Notes: a model not told the origin generated them from the sequence alone. Positions 19,601 to 27,861 are shown, counted from the stretch's first letter. The stretch: 64,000 nt of DNA from Flavobacteriaceae bacterium CRH (GCA_001507425.1 LMAJ01000026.1:1-64000); one strand, 5' to 3'. Numbers and translations: made by a program.

Positions 19601-20357
19601 CAGAACCAGTATATGCCATACTTAAACCGCCGTCTTTCTGCCCTAGCCAAATATTTCCAAAATCATCTTCATGAAGTGCTTCTATTTCATTGTTTTTAAA
19701 ACAATATGGCGCATACATATCAGAAGTAAAGTGTTCTATATTGTTTTCTTTAGATTCATTTGTTATTATATACAATCCATTATCCCTGGTAGCAAACCAT
19801 ATATTTCCTGCTTTGTCTTTTAAAATGTCATTGATAATAAGTTTAGGATATTTTCGCAGCAGGATATTTTTTAGATTATGAAAATCTATTTTTTTTACAT
19901 TGTTATGAGGAATTTCGACAAAAGATTTATTTTTAAATTCATAGTAGGCTGTTTTTGTTTCTACTACGATATTTCCTTTATGCGATAATTGAATACTTTT
20001 TGGAATACTTTTAAACTTGAATTCTACAAATTCACCATTTCCAATATATTTATTTACATGCCCTTCTTTACTAATTAGCCAGATAAAGCCCGATTTATCT
20101 TTTTTTAGTTTCGTGATGTAATTACTGGAAATTGTCTTAGAATCGTTAAAATCATGTTTGAATATTTGAAAATTATAGCCGTCATAATAGTTGAGGCCAT
20201 CCCAGGTAGCAATCCAAAGCCCTCCATTTCTGTCGCTTTCTATATCAACTACAGAATTGTTAGACAATCCCTGGTTCGTTGTAAAGTTTTCAAATTTTAT
20301 CTGCTGTCCAAATGAACTTAATGTAAAAATATAGAATATTATTAAAGTCCTAATCAT
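16659..20357 (-). CDS. Propeller-type (HTCS-like) AraC regulator with degenerate kinase and receiver
   Basis: 1232 residues. Signal peptide, then about 14 propeller repeats (patterns such as NGGLWIATWDGLNYYDG, GNIWFATRDNGLY), a Y_Y_Y domain (DYTFLIKQGKNG), one membrane span at about 670-693 and a coiled coil (700-755). The histidine-kinase region is eroded: the H-box His is Ala766 (FILAEFQDP) and the glycine-rich ATP boxes are absent. The receiver-like part (975-1095) keeps the Lys of HIKLPAR but lacks the acidic pair and phospho-Asp. The C-terminal AraC helix-turn-helix (1130-1232, YFGRSFKKYFGKTPKEY) looks intact. It lies upstream of susC on the same strand and probably controls it without a phosphorelay. 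Confidence 0.85.
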   Translation of the reverse strand: MIRTLIIFYIFTLSSFGQQIKFENFTTNQGLSNNSVVDIESDRNGGLWIATWDGLNYYDGYNFQIFKHDFNDSKTISSNYITKLKKDKSGFIWLISKEGHVNKYIGNGEFVEFKFKSIPKSIQLSHKGNIVVETKTAYYEFKNKSFVEIPHNNVKKIDFHNLKNILLRKYPKLIINDILKDKAGNIWFATRDNGLYIITNESKENNIEHFTSDMYAPYCFKNNEIEALHEDDFGNIWLGQKDGGLSMAYTGSEKINSIMPHPVKEPYLPNETIRAITKDSKGKIWLGYYTKGLYYYNDKNHFFEKFKINKASSNPDWERIRTLFTSSDGTVWAGTYKGILSISGNTCTSYETSNIAGMPINRCYSICEDQNKQLWMGCWGGVAKFNITTGKFEKFKGQELLNKYNIRCAKKNNQNLILATENNGVVIFNLTTGTLKKITTKEGILGNSIYAVFLDNESDNYWIASLGGITVFNKNKGVVKNITELEGLPSHMVYGLIDNGNKVWVSTTKGIASIDKKKYTITFYNPDHGWQAPEFSEGAYYQDSKGNLFFGGVEGLNYFNPSTIHSGSSKAKIKLKIDGSENYLVAIEKSFTNNELEIDVIPVLFPKNNKNDIYYQLEGKDEGWTLLNFDNKIEYTDLSSGDYTFLIKQGKNGIVEPAFFSLHINKAFYESILFYILLSGFILLICIVIVYFKNKKALVQKKYLEELVRARTNVIERQKKNLEEINKELDQKNKKIEEQKEKLLILHSNFKNENFEIEKFKTFILAEFQDPINRIIDISSSFKKDAETQQALMSESGKLINLISEWNYLEHVKDLGPIKKAAADLFPVLKNNVEKLKKDLQLNEVNFNCEIDSKNCVAIVDVLRLKLALQYFFNDFSKYSDKDSTLNISITYETNFLQIEAVSDSVILKNNWYNILHYSPYFRALQVLLQDLQGEFIPSSEEHFQTTLRIPIQVIDPETNFKETISWKNFNYQDQFSSDKKCLLVFGDQFNNPAANQVLESENYNLIFESSVFNLNAILKQIDIAALVFYQAVFSNDLINFLKQNKENSNIKMPLIYISEDINYELDEQLLEIGIDTHIKLPARASFIRKKIDTLITQNTEPFKEHKIQQKIFEILTENNEHVTPNEKLLKRALEIIKEELQNPSFNVEMLVEQLGISRVKCYRLFKESLNQSPSDILMSLRLQKAEVLLKTKKLNISEISFECGYNDPKYFGRSFKKYFGKTPKEYKEHNA

Positions 20358-20680
20358 TGTTTCCTTTTTAACTCACAAGGATACAATCAGTAGTTTACTT
20401 AAACATAAATTGTATGTTAAGTTAAAAAGGCTTTCTCATTTTAGCAGCTTTCACTTATCTAATATTTTTTTTTAAAGAAAAAGTTAGGATTTTATAAATC
20501 CTGTTAGGTTGAACGGAGAAAAGAATTCCACATTCTCATATTTTTTTATTGTTTAAAATATGAGACCAAAAAGTCTATTTATTAAACTCCTAAAGCCCTA
20601 CTCTGTTGATATCTCACTACATTTTATAAAATTATAAAAATTATTATTAAAAAAAATGAACGTTGTTCAAAAAATATACA
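20358..20680. other. Divergent intergenic region between the sensor gene and tetR
   Basis: AT-rich. Contains a 7-bp inverted repeat AGGATTT-TAT-AAATCCT (20486-20502) and, at its right end, the TetR palindrome. No 11-bp-period repeat of the Pho type was found before the sensor gene. Confidence 0.5.
20657..20669. promoter_or_regulatory. TetR operator 1 (before tetR)
   Basis: Palindrome TGAAC-GTT-GTTCA, five-base arms with a three-base spacer, just upstream of the -7 box of the tetR gene. The same palindrome occurs before the TolC-like gene. Confidence 0.7.
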
Positions 20681-20688
20681 TACATTTG
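20681..20688 (+). promoter_or_regulatory. Candidate -7 promoter box of tetR
   Basis: TACATTTG matches TAnnTTTG. Its expected transcription start falls at or next to the ATG at 20693, so the mRNA may be leaderless. The operator at 20657-20669 lies immediately upstream. Confidence 0.5.
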
Positions 20689-20692
20689 CTGC

Positions 20693-21310
20693 ATGAGTAC
20701 AGCAGAAAGAAAAGCACGTGAAAAAGAAGCCTTGAAAATGTTGATTCTAAAAGGTGCCAAAAAGCTTTTTTTAGAAAGAGGGATTGAACAGACTACCATT
20801 CGAAATATCGCTGATGAGATTGACTACAGTGTTGGAACTGTGTATGTTTACTTTAAGGATAAAAATGCTATTCTTCATGACCTGCACTCTATTGGTTTTC
20901 AAGAACTAGGCGGATATTTTACCGAATTATTCTCCATCAAAGATCCGATGGAGCGTCTTCGAAAAATGGGATTTACGTACTTGAAATTCGCAATGGAAAA
21001 CTCAGAAATGTACGATCTGATGTTCATTGTAAAAGCACCAATGGAGTTTATTGAAAGTACTGAAAAAGAAGCATGGACCGAAGGTGCTGACACTTTTAAT
21101 GCACTCAAAAAAACCGTAGAAGAATGCATGAACGAAGGACATTTTGAAGGACATTCGTTAGAAGCGTTATCTTTTATGATTTGGAGTTTAGTGCACGGAA
21201 TGTGCTGTCTGGAAATACGCCAGAGAACAAAAGGTGTAAAATTTTCTAACCCCGACACCATACTTTCTGAAGGATATAATGAATATTTAAAAATAATAAA
21301 GAAACTTTAA
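20693..21310 (+). CDS. TetR-family repressor of the adjacent RND efflux operon
   Basis: 205 residues from ATG 20693. A longer frame from a TTG at 20663 would begin inside the operator palindrome and is unlikely. The N-terminal helix-turn-helix is clear (ILKGAKKLFLERGIEQTTIRNIADEIDYSVGTVYVYFKDKNAILHD, here quoted in pieces: GIEQTTIRNIADEI and YSVGTVYVYFKDK). The C-terminal ligand domain is not family-specific. It precedes three efflux genes on the same strand, and the palindrome TGAACnnnGTTCA occurs before both tetR and the first efflux gene, which implies autoregulation plus control of the pump. Confidence 0.85.
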   Translation: MSTAERKAREKEALKMLILKGAKKLFLERGIEQTTIRNIADEIDYSVGTVYVYFKDKNAILHDLHSIGFQELGGYFTELFSIKDPMERLRKMGFTYLKFAMENSEMYDLMFIVKAPMEFIESTEKEAWTEGADTFNALKKTVEECMNEGHFEGHSLEALSFMIWSLVHGMCCLEIRQRTKGVKFSNPDTILSEGYNEYLKIIKKL

Positions 21311-21331
21311 ACTTTTTTTTGATCAAAAAAA

Positions 21332-21344
21332 TGAACAATGTTCA
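21332..21344. promoter_or_regulatory. TetR operator 2 (before the TolC-like gene)
   Basis: Palindrome TGAAC-AAT-GTTCA, same arms and spacing as the copy at 20657-20669, located in the gap between the tetR stop and the TolC-like start at 21368. Confidence 0.7.
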
Positions 21345-21367
21345 ATTTAAAAACAACGTACAATAAA

Positions 21368-22702
21368 ATGAAAAAAGCAATTACATTTACCCTTATTTGT
21401 TTTGGATTTACAGCTTATTCCCAAAGCAAACTTGATACTTACATCCAAATTGGATTAGAAAGCAATGAAGTAATCAAACAGCACAATTTTGATATCAACA
21501 AAAGTGTATATGCGCTCAAAGAAGCCCGTTCCCTTTTTTACCCTACGGTTTCTTTAAATGCAAATTACACTAAGGCCGACGGCGGAAGAACAATCGATAT
21601 CCCTATTGGAGATATGCTGAATCCGGTATACAGTACCTTAAATCAGATTACAAATTCGAATGCTTTTCCTGCTCTGCAAAACCAATCCGTTTTAATAAAT
21701 CCGGACAATTTTTATGATGCCAAAATTCACACGACCATGCCACTGTTGAATTTCGAAATCATCTACAACAAAAGGATCAAGAGCCAGCAGAGTTCGCTGC
21801 AAAAAATAGAGCTGGAAATATACAAAAGAGAGCTGGTTAAGGAAATAAAAACAGCCTACTACAAATATCTCCAGTCAATGGAGGGAGTTACTATTTATCA
21901 GGACGCTTTAAAATTAGTCAGGGAAAACCAGAGGGTCAACCAGTCTTTATTTAAAAATGATAAAATAAACCGTACGGCAGTTCTTAGAAGTGATAATGAG
22001 GTGATTCGCATTGAAGCCAACCTGGAAACCGCAAAGCAGACGAGTAACAATACCAAGTCTTATTTTAATTTCCTGATCAATCAAAAACTGGACAGCGACA
22101 TCGAGGCTGATCTAGACAAAGAAAGCCTGCCTAATGTACTGGTTCAGGAAAATACCTCAACCAGGGAAGAACTTTCAAAACTTACTGTGGCGAAAGATTT
22201 AAACAGTAATGTAGGCAAGCTGACACAATCGTACTGGTATCCAAAACTGAGCGGTTTTGCAGATTTTGGTTTTCAGGACTTTGATTTCGAAGTCAATAAA
22301 CAATCCAGATATTACTTTGCAGGCGCTGCTTTAGAATGGACTATTTTCTCCGGCAACAAAAATAAATACAAGCTCAAGCAGGTCGAAGAAGACAGTAAGA
22401 GAATAAGTTCTCAGACAGACAATGTAAAACAGCAGTTACTCCTTCAGTTTCAGGTAACCCAAAACAACCTAAAATCAGCATTGGAACAATTCAACGCAGA
22501 TAAAAGTCAAAAAGAGTCGGCCAAAAAATACAATGAGGATATAACCAAATTATACAAAGAAGGCCAGGCCATTTATATAGAACTTCTCGATGCACAAAAC
22601 CAGTGGGTAAATGCCCAGCTTAATACTAATATATCTCTTTATAATTCCTGGATTGCTTTTGCAGAATTAGAAAGAGCCAATGCAACTTTTACTTTTAATT
22701 AA
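21368..22702 (+). CDS. TolC-family outer-membrane efflux protein
   Basis: About 444 residues from ATG 21368; a frame from 21338 also exists but starts inside the operator, and the signal peptide begins at 21368 (KKAITFTLICFGFTAYSQ). The coiled, repeated organisation of outer-membrane factors is visible: LARDL-like helices (IKQHNFDINKSVYALKEARSLFYP; REDQ-like LVRENQRVNQSLF) occur in both halves, and the end carries YIELLDAQNQWVNAQ. It is the exit duct of the RND pump encoded next, 17 bases upstream of the nearest downstream frame. Confidence 0.88.
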   Translation: MKKAITFTLICFGFTAYSQSKLDTYIQIGLESNEVIKQHNFDINKSVYALKEARSLFYPTVSLNANYTKADGGRTIDIPIGDMLNPVYSTLNQITNSNAFPALQNQSVLINPDNFYDAKIHTTMPLLNFEIIYNKRIKSQQSSLQKIELEIYKRELVKEIKTAYYKYLQSMEGVTIYQDALKLVRENQRVNQSLFKNDKINRTAVLRSDNEVIRIEANLETAKQTSNNTKSYFNFLINQKLDSDIEADLDKESLPNVLVQENTSTREELSKLTVAKDLNSNVGKLTQSYWYPKLSGFADFGFQDFDFEVNKQSRYYFAGAALEWTIFSGNKNKYKLKQVEEDSKRISSQTDNVKQQLLLQFQVTQNNLKSALEQFNADKSQKESAKKYNEDITKLYKEGQAIYIELLDAQNQWVNAQLNTNISLYNSWIAFAELERANATFTFN

Positions 22703-22764
22703 ATCAAAAAACAATAATTATGAAATCGAAGATTCACGAATACCTAAAATATAAATATACACTT

Positions 22765-23811
22765 ATGAGTAAAAAATCTATAGCAATATGCCTTTTTGCC
22801 TTTCCTGTTTTTTATGCCTGCAAAGAAGAAAAAAAAGAGCACAATACATTTGAAAATGCACAAGTTGTATCCATTAAAACAGCAACAGTTGAATCATTAG
22901 CACTTATCAATAACATAAGCGCTTCAGGTCTGGTAACAACAGAAAACACTGCCAATTATGCCTTTAAAATCGGTGGTGTTGTGAATCACATTTATGTGGA
23001 AGAAGGACAGTTTTTCAAAAAAGGACAGTTGTTGGCAACATTGGATGAAACTGAAATTAGTGCGGGTTTAAACCAGACGGATTTAAACGTAAAAAAATAC
23101 GAACGCGATTACACGCGTGCCAACAATTTATATAAAGACAGCGTGTACACCTTGGAACAGCTTCAAAATACAAAAACGGGTCTGGATATTGCCAAAAAAC
23201 AAAAAGATGCAGTTGCTTTTAACGCCCGTTATGCCAAAATATATGCAGCTGCCGATGGTTTTGTATCTCAAAAAATAGCCAATGTAGGCGAAGTTGTTGG
23301 ACCCGGATCTCCTATTCTGGCCATTAATGAAACCTCCCACAACAATAACTACTTATTAAAAATTGGACTTACCGATACAGAATGGGCAGCTGTGAAAATT
23401 GGTCAAAAAGCAGTCGTTACCCTTGACGGTTATCCCGATAAACAATTTGATGCATTGGTTTTTCGAAAGTCACAGTCTGCAGATGCGACACTCGGCTCTT
23501 TTCAGGTGGAACTGAAAATGGATATGAAAAGCAGTAAACCGGCAGTTGGAATGTTTGGTAAAGCCGAAATACACACAGATAATGCACAGAATGTAATCAC
23601 GATTCCTTATGATGCACTCATCGAAGCTGATGGCAACAAAGCCTTTGTATTTCTATTGGAAAACAACAAAGTAAAAAGACAGCCGGTAACCATCTATAAG
23701 TTTGAAAACAAAACGGTTTATATAAAAGATGGACTGCAGAAAACAGATCAGATAGTAATTTCAAACAGTGCCTATCTGAACGAACAATCAACCATCAAAA
23801 TAATTAAATAA
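22765..23811 (+). CDS. RND efflux periplasmic adaptor, lipoprotein
   Basis: 348 residues from ATG 22765; an in-frame ATG at 22720 gives 15 more residues but puts the signal peptide inside. Lipobox Cys19 (PVFYAC). The lipoyl/barrel-sandwich halves are visible as GGVVNHIYVEEGQFFKKGQLLATLDETE and AAADGFVSQKIANVGEVVGPGSPI (quoted from about 70 and 165), separated by a short alpha hairpin, then a beta-barrel and membrane-proximal domain. It couples the TolC-like protein to the RND transporter, 8 bases upstream of the transporter gene. Confidence 0.88.
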   Translation: MSKKSIAICLFAFPVFYACKEEKKEHNTFENAQVVSIKTATVESLALINNISASGLVTTENTANYAFKIGGVVNHIYVEEGQFFKKGQLLATLDETEISAGLNQTDLNVKKYERDYTRANNLYKDSVYTLEQLQNTKTGLDIAKKQKDAVAFNARYAKIYAAADGFVSQKIANVGEVVGPGSPILAINETSHNNNYLLKIGLTDTEWAAVKIGQKAVVTLDGYPDKQFDALVFRKSQSADATLGSFQVELKMDMKSSKPAVGMFGKAEIHTDNAQNVITIPYDALIEADGNKAFVFLLENNKVKRQPVTIYKFENKTVYIKDGLQKTDQIVISNSAYLNEQSTIKIIK

Positions 23812-23819
23812 CTACCAGT

Positions 23820-26800
23820 ATGAAAATTACAAACTTTGCCGTTAAAAATTATCAGTTCACACTGATTATATTTCTTCTGGTTGCCGTAGTAGGTTATATA
23901 ACCCTGTTTTCAATGCCGCGCTCCGAGGATCCTTCAACCCATGCGCCCCAATATCTGATTACGGTAATTTATCCGGGCACCAGCCCGAAAGATATGGAGG
24001 AGCAGGTCGTAAAACCTATTGAGAGCAAGATTTATGCCCTTGAGAATATTGACAAAATTTTGACCACTGTAGAAGACGGAGTTGCTACATTTCAGGTAAA
24101 ATTTAAATATGGCGTTGATGTTGACAACAAATATCAGGAAATCTCTACAGAAATAAATGCGCTGAAAAGCAGTGAGCTTCCCAAAGATATTTATTTGATC
24201 AAGACCGAGAAAATTGCTTCTTCGGATGTGAAAATCCTGCAGGTGGCTTTGGTCTCTGAAAATGTTTCGGACAAGAAACTGCGTGACGAGGCCGATAAAC
24301 TAAAAACAAAATTAGAAAAGATTACCAACCTTAAGGATGTGGAATATGACGGAATCCCAGAACAGGAAATCCGTGTTGATTTGCAGCTGGATAAATTGGC
24401 GCAGCTAAAGATTCCTTTAAATGCGGTTATGGGAAGTTTACAGAGTGAAGCCGCCGATATTCCCGGAGGAAGCATTGATCTTGATACCAAGGTATTCAAT
24501 GTAAAAACCAGTGGTAAGTTTAAAAATGAACAGGACGTTGCCAATACCGTTATTTACAATGCAAACGGAAAAATAATTTATATGAGAGATGTGGCTGAAG
24601 TAAGCTACAAGTCAGAAACCGTAGATCATATTACGCGCATTAACGGGCATCGCTGTGTTTTGGTAACCGCCGGAATGAAAGACAACATCAATATTGCAGA
24701 TGTTGAGGCCCAGTACCTGCCTATTGTAGAAGAATTTTCTAATGAACTTCCCCAAAATATTAAACTGGTTAAAAACTTCGATCAGGCTCAAATGGTTTCG
24801 GAACGTTTGGGACATTTAGGTTTTGATTTCGGTTTGGCTATTTTCCTTGTGATCATCACATTGCTTCCATTAGGTTCAAGAGCTTCTATCATTGTTATGA
24901 TCTCGATACCGCTGTCTTTAGCTTTAGGGCTGATTGCGATGAATGCACTGGGCTATTCCCTGAATCAGTTGAGTATCGTTGGCCTTGTGGTTGCTTTGGG
25001 ACTTTTAGTAGACGACAGTATCGTCGTGGTAGAAAATATTGAGCGCTGGCTGCGCGAGGGACATTCTAAAATGGATGCCGTACTAAAAGGAACTAAACAA
25101 ATAGGTATTGCTGTAGTGGGCTGTACCGCCACTTTGGTCATTGCATTTTTACCTTTAGCTTTCCTTCCTGATGTTGCGGGCGAATTTATCCGAAGCCTTC
25201 CAATGGCAGTCATTACAAGTGTCTTGGCCTCTATGGTTGTAGCATTAACGTTAGTTCCGTTTTTGGGAAGCAGGTTTTTAAAAACACACGAACATGGAGA
25301 AGGAAATATCTTTCTGCAATATCTTCAAAAATTCCTTACCCGATCGTATAGAGATATAATGCCTAAAGCATTGCAATATCCAAAAACAACTATTGCAATA
25401 TCAGTAGCTTTAAGTTTTACAGCATTTGGATTGTTCACTCTTACAGGCTTTAAATTATTCCCTACTTCTGAAAAGCCAATGTTCCTGATCAATATCAAAA
25501 CACCACTTCAATCCAGTATTTCAGAAAGCAACAGGGTTACAAAAATGGTAGAAGCTGAATTAAAAAACCATAAAGAAATTGCCTTTTTCACCGCAAATAT
25601 CGGCAAGGGAAATCCGCAGATTTACTACAATGTACATCCTCAGGACAGAAAACCAGACTTCGGGCAGATCTTTGTCCAGCTGTCAGACGAGGCAAAACCT
25701 TCTGAAAAAACTGCGTTAATTGAAACTTTGAGAGAAAAGTTCAAAGCTATGCCTTACGCTAAAATAGAAATAAAAGACTTTGAACAAGGTCCGCCGCTAG
25801 AAGCCAATATTGTAGTACGCTTGTTTGGAGAAGACCAAAATGTGCTGCGAAAACTGTCTTTTCAGGTAGAAAATATACTGCGCGGACAAAAGGGAACGAT
25901 TTACGTCAATAATGAATTGAACACTTACAAGACCGATGTAAAAGTAAAAATCAACAAAGAGAAAGCCAGAACATTAGGCGTATTAACCAGCGATATCGAC
26001 AAGGTAATCCGTCTTGCCGTAGCAGGTTTAAATGTTGGCGATTATATTGACGACCGCGGCGATGCCAGAAATGTAACCCTGACCCTGCCACGTGATAAAT
26101 TTTCTAATCTGGATGCTTTGAAAAATCTGTATGTAAATAATATTCAGGGAACACCCATTGCCCTGAACCAGGTGGCTGAACTTTCTTTTGAAACCTCGCC
26201 AACAGCGATCAATCATTTTAATAAATCCCGTTTCTCAAAAGTAACTGCAGTATCTCAGCAAGGTTATTATGCTAATGATTTACTTACGGAAATTGTTCCG
26301 AAACTGGACCAGTTAAAAATGCCAAAGGGATACTATTATAAATTGGCCGGAGAAAAAGAATCCGAAGGCGATTCACTTGGAGATAATTTCCTTTCAGTAA
26401 TCGTATTGAGTACCTTTTTGTTTATAGCCGTACTGTTATTACAATTTAAAACCTTTAAAGGAATCATCATTGTATTGTCTATTATACCCTTGGGGATTTT
26501 AGGAGGGGTGGTGTTTTTACTGATCGATGGCAGCCCAATGTCGCTTGTGGCCATTATCGGATTTATAGGTCTCTCCGGGATACAGGTTAAAAATTCGCTG
26601 CTGCTCGTTGATTTTACCAACCAGCTGCGTCAGGAAGGACATTCTATTGATGAAGCGATTGCCATTGCAGGGGAAACGCGTTTCCTTCCTGTGGTACTGA
26701 CATCCATCACGGCTATCTGCGGACTAATCCCTCTTGCCCTGAACTCCAACCCGCTTATTGCGCCTTTGGCAATTGTGCTGATTGGAGGATTGGTTAGCTC

Positions 26801-26879
26801 TACCATTCTTTCGAGAATTGTGACCCCGGTAATGTACAAATTGATTCCACCGAATATTGAAATTGAAAAAATAAGCTAA
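23820..26879 (+). CDS. RND-family efflux transporter (AcrB/MdtB type)
   Basis: 1019 residues, the usual length. Twelve membrane spans in the RND arrangement: TM1 (FTLIIFLLVAVVGYITLF), a large periplasmic loop starting DPSTHAPQYLITVIYPG, TM2-6, the second loop, and TM8-12. TM4 holds the proton-relay aspartates in GLLVDDSIVVVENIE, and GFIGLSGIQVKNSLLLVDF marks TM10. No heavy-metal-type signature (CzcA DFG) is seen, so an organic-compound (HAE1-like) substrate is likely; the actual substrate is unknown. Last gene of the tetR-controlled operon. Confidence 0.92.
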   Translation: MKITNFAVKNYQFTLIIFLLVAVVGYITLFSMPRSEDPSTHAPQYLITVIYPGTSPKDMEEQVVKPIESKIYALENIDKILTTVEDGVATFQVKFKYGVDVDNKYQEISTEINALKSSELPKDIYLIKTEKIASSDVKILQVALVSENVSDKKLRDEADKLKTKLEKITNLKDVEYDGIPEQEIRVDLQLDKLAQLKIPLNAVMGSLQSEAADIPGGSIDLDTKVFNVKTSGKFKNEQDVANTVIYNANGKIIYMRDVAEVSYKSETVDHITRINGHRCVLVTAGMKDNINIADVEAQYLPIVEEFSNELPQNIKLVKNFDQAQMVSERLGHLGFDFGLAIFLVIITLLPLGSRASIIVMISIPLSLALGLIAMNALGYSLNQLSIVGLVVALGLLVDDSIVVVENIERWLREGHSKMDAVLKGTKQIGIAVVGCTATLVIAFLPLAFLPDVAGEFIRSLPMAVITSVLASMVVALTLVPFLGSRFLKTHEHGEGNIFLQYLQKFLTRSYRDIMPKALQYPKTTIAISVALSFTAFGLFTLTGFKLFPTSEKPMFLINIKTPLQSSISESNRVTKMVEAELKNHKEIAFFTANIGKGNPQIYYNVHPQDRKPDFGQIFVQLSDEAKPSEKTALIETLREKFKAMPYAKIEIKDFEQGPPLEANIVVRLFGEDQNVLRKLSFQVENILRGQKGTIYVNNELNTYKTDVKVKINKEKARTLGVLTSDIDKVIRLAVAGLNVGDYIDDRGDARNVTLTLPRDKFSNLDALKNLYVNNIQGTPIALNQVAELSFETSPTAINHFNKSRFSKVTAVSQQGYYANDLLTEIVPKLDQLKMPKGYYYKLAGEKESEGDSLGDNFLSVIVLSTFLFIAVLLLQFKTFKGIIIVLSIIPLGILGGVVFLLIDGSPMSLVAIIGFIGLSGIQVKNSLLLVDFTNQLRQEGHSIDEAIAIAGETRFLPVVLTSITAICGLIPLALNSNPLIAPLAIVLIGGLVSSTILSRIVTPVMYKLIPPNIEIEKIS

Positions 26880-26992
26880 TTGAATAGCAACACCTTTTAA
26901 ATTTAGTTAAAGCGTTTCATTATTACCCCCTTTTTCATGATACGCTATTACTTTATTTTGAAAATAAAAAAATAAGGTTTTTCAAGCCTAAG

Positions 26993-27012
26993 GTTCGAAT
27001 TTGCTCTACCAC
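26993..27012 (+). other. Second tRNA 3'-end-like remnant
   Basis: GGTTCGAAT-TTGCTCTACCAC resembles the scar at 2537-2560 (GTTCGAATCC-TGCTCT...CCACCA) and is likewise followed at once by a terminator. No other tRNA arms can be found upstream. It lies in direct orientation 24.5 kb from the first. Confidence 0.4.
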
Positions 27013-27013
27013 A

Positions 27014-27045
27014 AAAAAAGTCCTAATTTTCATTAGGACTTTTTT
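27014..27045. terminator. Terminator after the second tRNA-like remnant
   Basis: 14-bp perfect stem AAAAAAGTCCTAAT / ATTAGGACTTTTTT around a TTTC loop. It may also serve the RND operon (stop 26879) and, being symmetrical, the convergent DUF892 gene. Confidence 0.8.
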
Positions 27046-27180
27046 ATACTCAAATTTTAAATAACCTTTTCATTTAAAGCAATTTTTAATCTTTCTAAAA
27101 ACGTTAAAAGTTTTTTGTGGATCGATACTAAAAGTAAAGGGTCATTTTTTTAAGTCAGAAATGGAATAAATTCTTAAAAA

Positions 27181-27801
27181 TTATTCCTGATCCTGATCTT
27201 CTTCGTTCGCATCAAAATTAATAGTGTTATATGCAGCTTCCGTTAATAAAGTATCGGCCTCTTTTTCTTCAGCCAGCGTTTTCTCCAAAAGCAATACTGC
27301 ATCATCCTCACCCAAAGTTATAGCAAATGCAGCAAGGGTTCCGTAAGTTGCAATTTCATAATGCTCAATTTTTTGTGATGCAGCAATAATCCCTGCATCG
27401 CGAACAGCTCCAATTTCAGTTTCCTCCATTATACCTTCACCTTCTTTGATAAGTCCTTCCATAGCATCGCACTTTTTAGCTGCTGCTTTCTCTCCAATTA
27501 AAGAGAAAACCTGCTCCAGTCTTGTTACTTGGTCTTCTGTTACTTTCAGATGGTTATTGATTGCCGTAATAAGATTTTCAGATGTAGCATTTTTTGCCAT
27601 TTTAGGCAATGCTTTTACCAATGCTTTCTCAGCCCAGTAAATATCCTTTAATGAATCAACAAATAACTCTCTTAGTCCTTCAGCAGCAGATGACTTTGCT
27701 TTTACTGTTTTACTAGAACTTTTTGATGGTGATTTGCTTTCATCTTTTGCTGTTGTACTTTTAGCTTTCGTAGCTGTTGTATTTTTTGTGGCAGTTTTCA
27801 T
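27181..27801 (-). CDS. Ferritin-like DUF892 (YciF-type) protein with Lys/Ser/Thr-rich N-tail
   Basis: 206 residues. The first 40 are low complexity (K, T, S, A). Residues about 43-200 match the DUF892/YciF four-helix bundle: LFVDSLKDIYWAEKALVKALPKM, NHLKVTEDQVTRLEQVF, IIAASQKIEHYEIATYGTL and LLEKTLAEEKEADTLLTE, with the E..H and E..E residues of ferritin-like di-iron sites. Proteins of this family are stress-induced; the basic tail could bind nucleic acid. It is transcribed leftward with a -7 box and a TTATGTAA element upstream. Confidence 0.85.
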   Translation of the reverse strand: MKTATKNTTATKAKSTTAKDESKSPSKSSSKTVKAKSSAAEGLRELFVDSLKDIYWAEKALVKALPKMAKNATSENLITAINNHLKVTEDQVTRLEQVFSLIGEKAAAKKCDAMEGLIKEGEGIMEETEIGAVRDAGIIAASQKIEHYEIATYGTLAAFAITLGEDDAVLLLEKTLAEEKEADTLLTEAAYNTINFDANEEDQDQE

Positions 27802-27824
27802 AATTGTAATTTTAAGATTATAGC

Positions 27825-27861
27825 CAAATTTACAAAGCTCTTACATGTGTATCTTACATAA
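27825..27861 (-). promoter_or_regulatory. Promoter of the DUF892 gene with upstream TTATGTAA box
   Basis: On the minus strand, TAAATTTG (27825-27832) fits the TAnnTTTG -7 box. TTATGTAA (27854-27861) begins 21 bases further upstream, where a -33 element would be expected but is absent. A partial second half, ATGTAA, lies between them. Confidence 0.45.

Noticed and set aside
20663..20692. Longer tetR start at TTG 20663
   Set aside because: It would begin inside the operator palindrome and adds residues not seen in TetR proteins; ATG 20693 is the better start.
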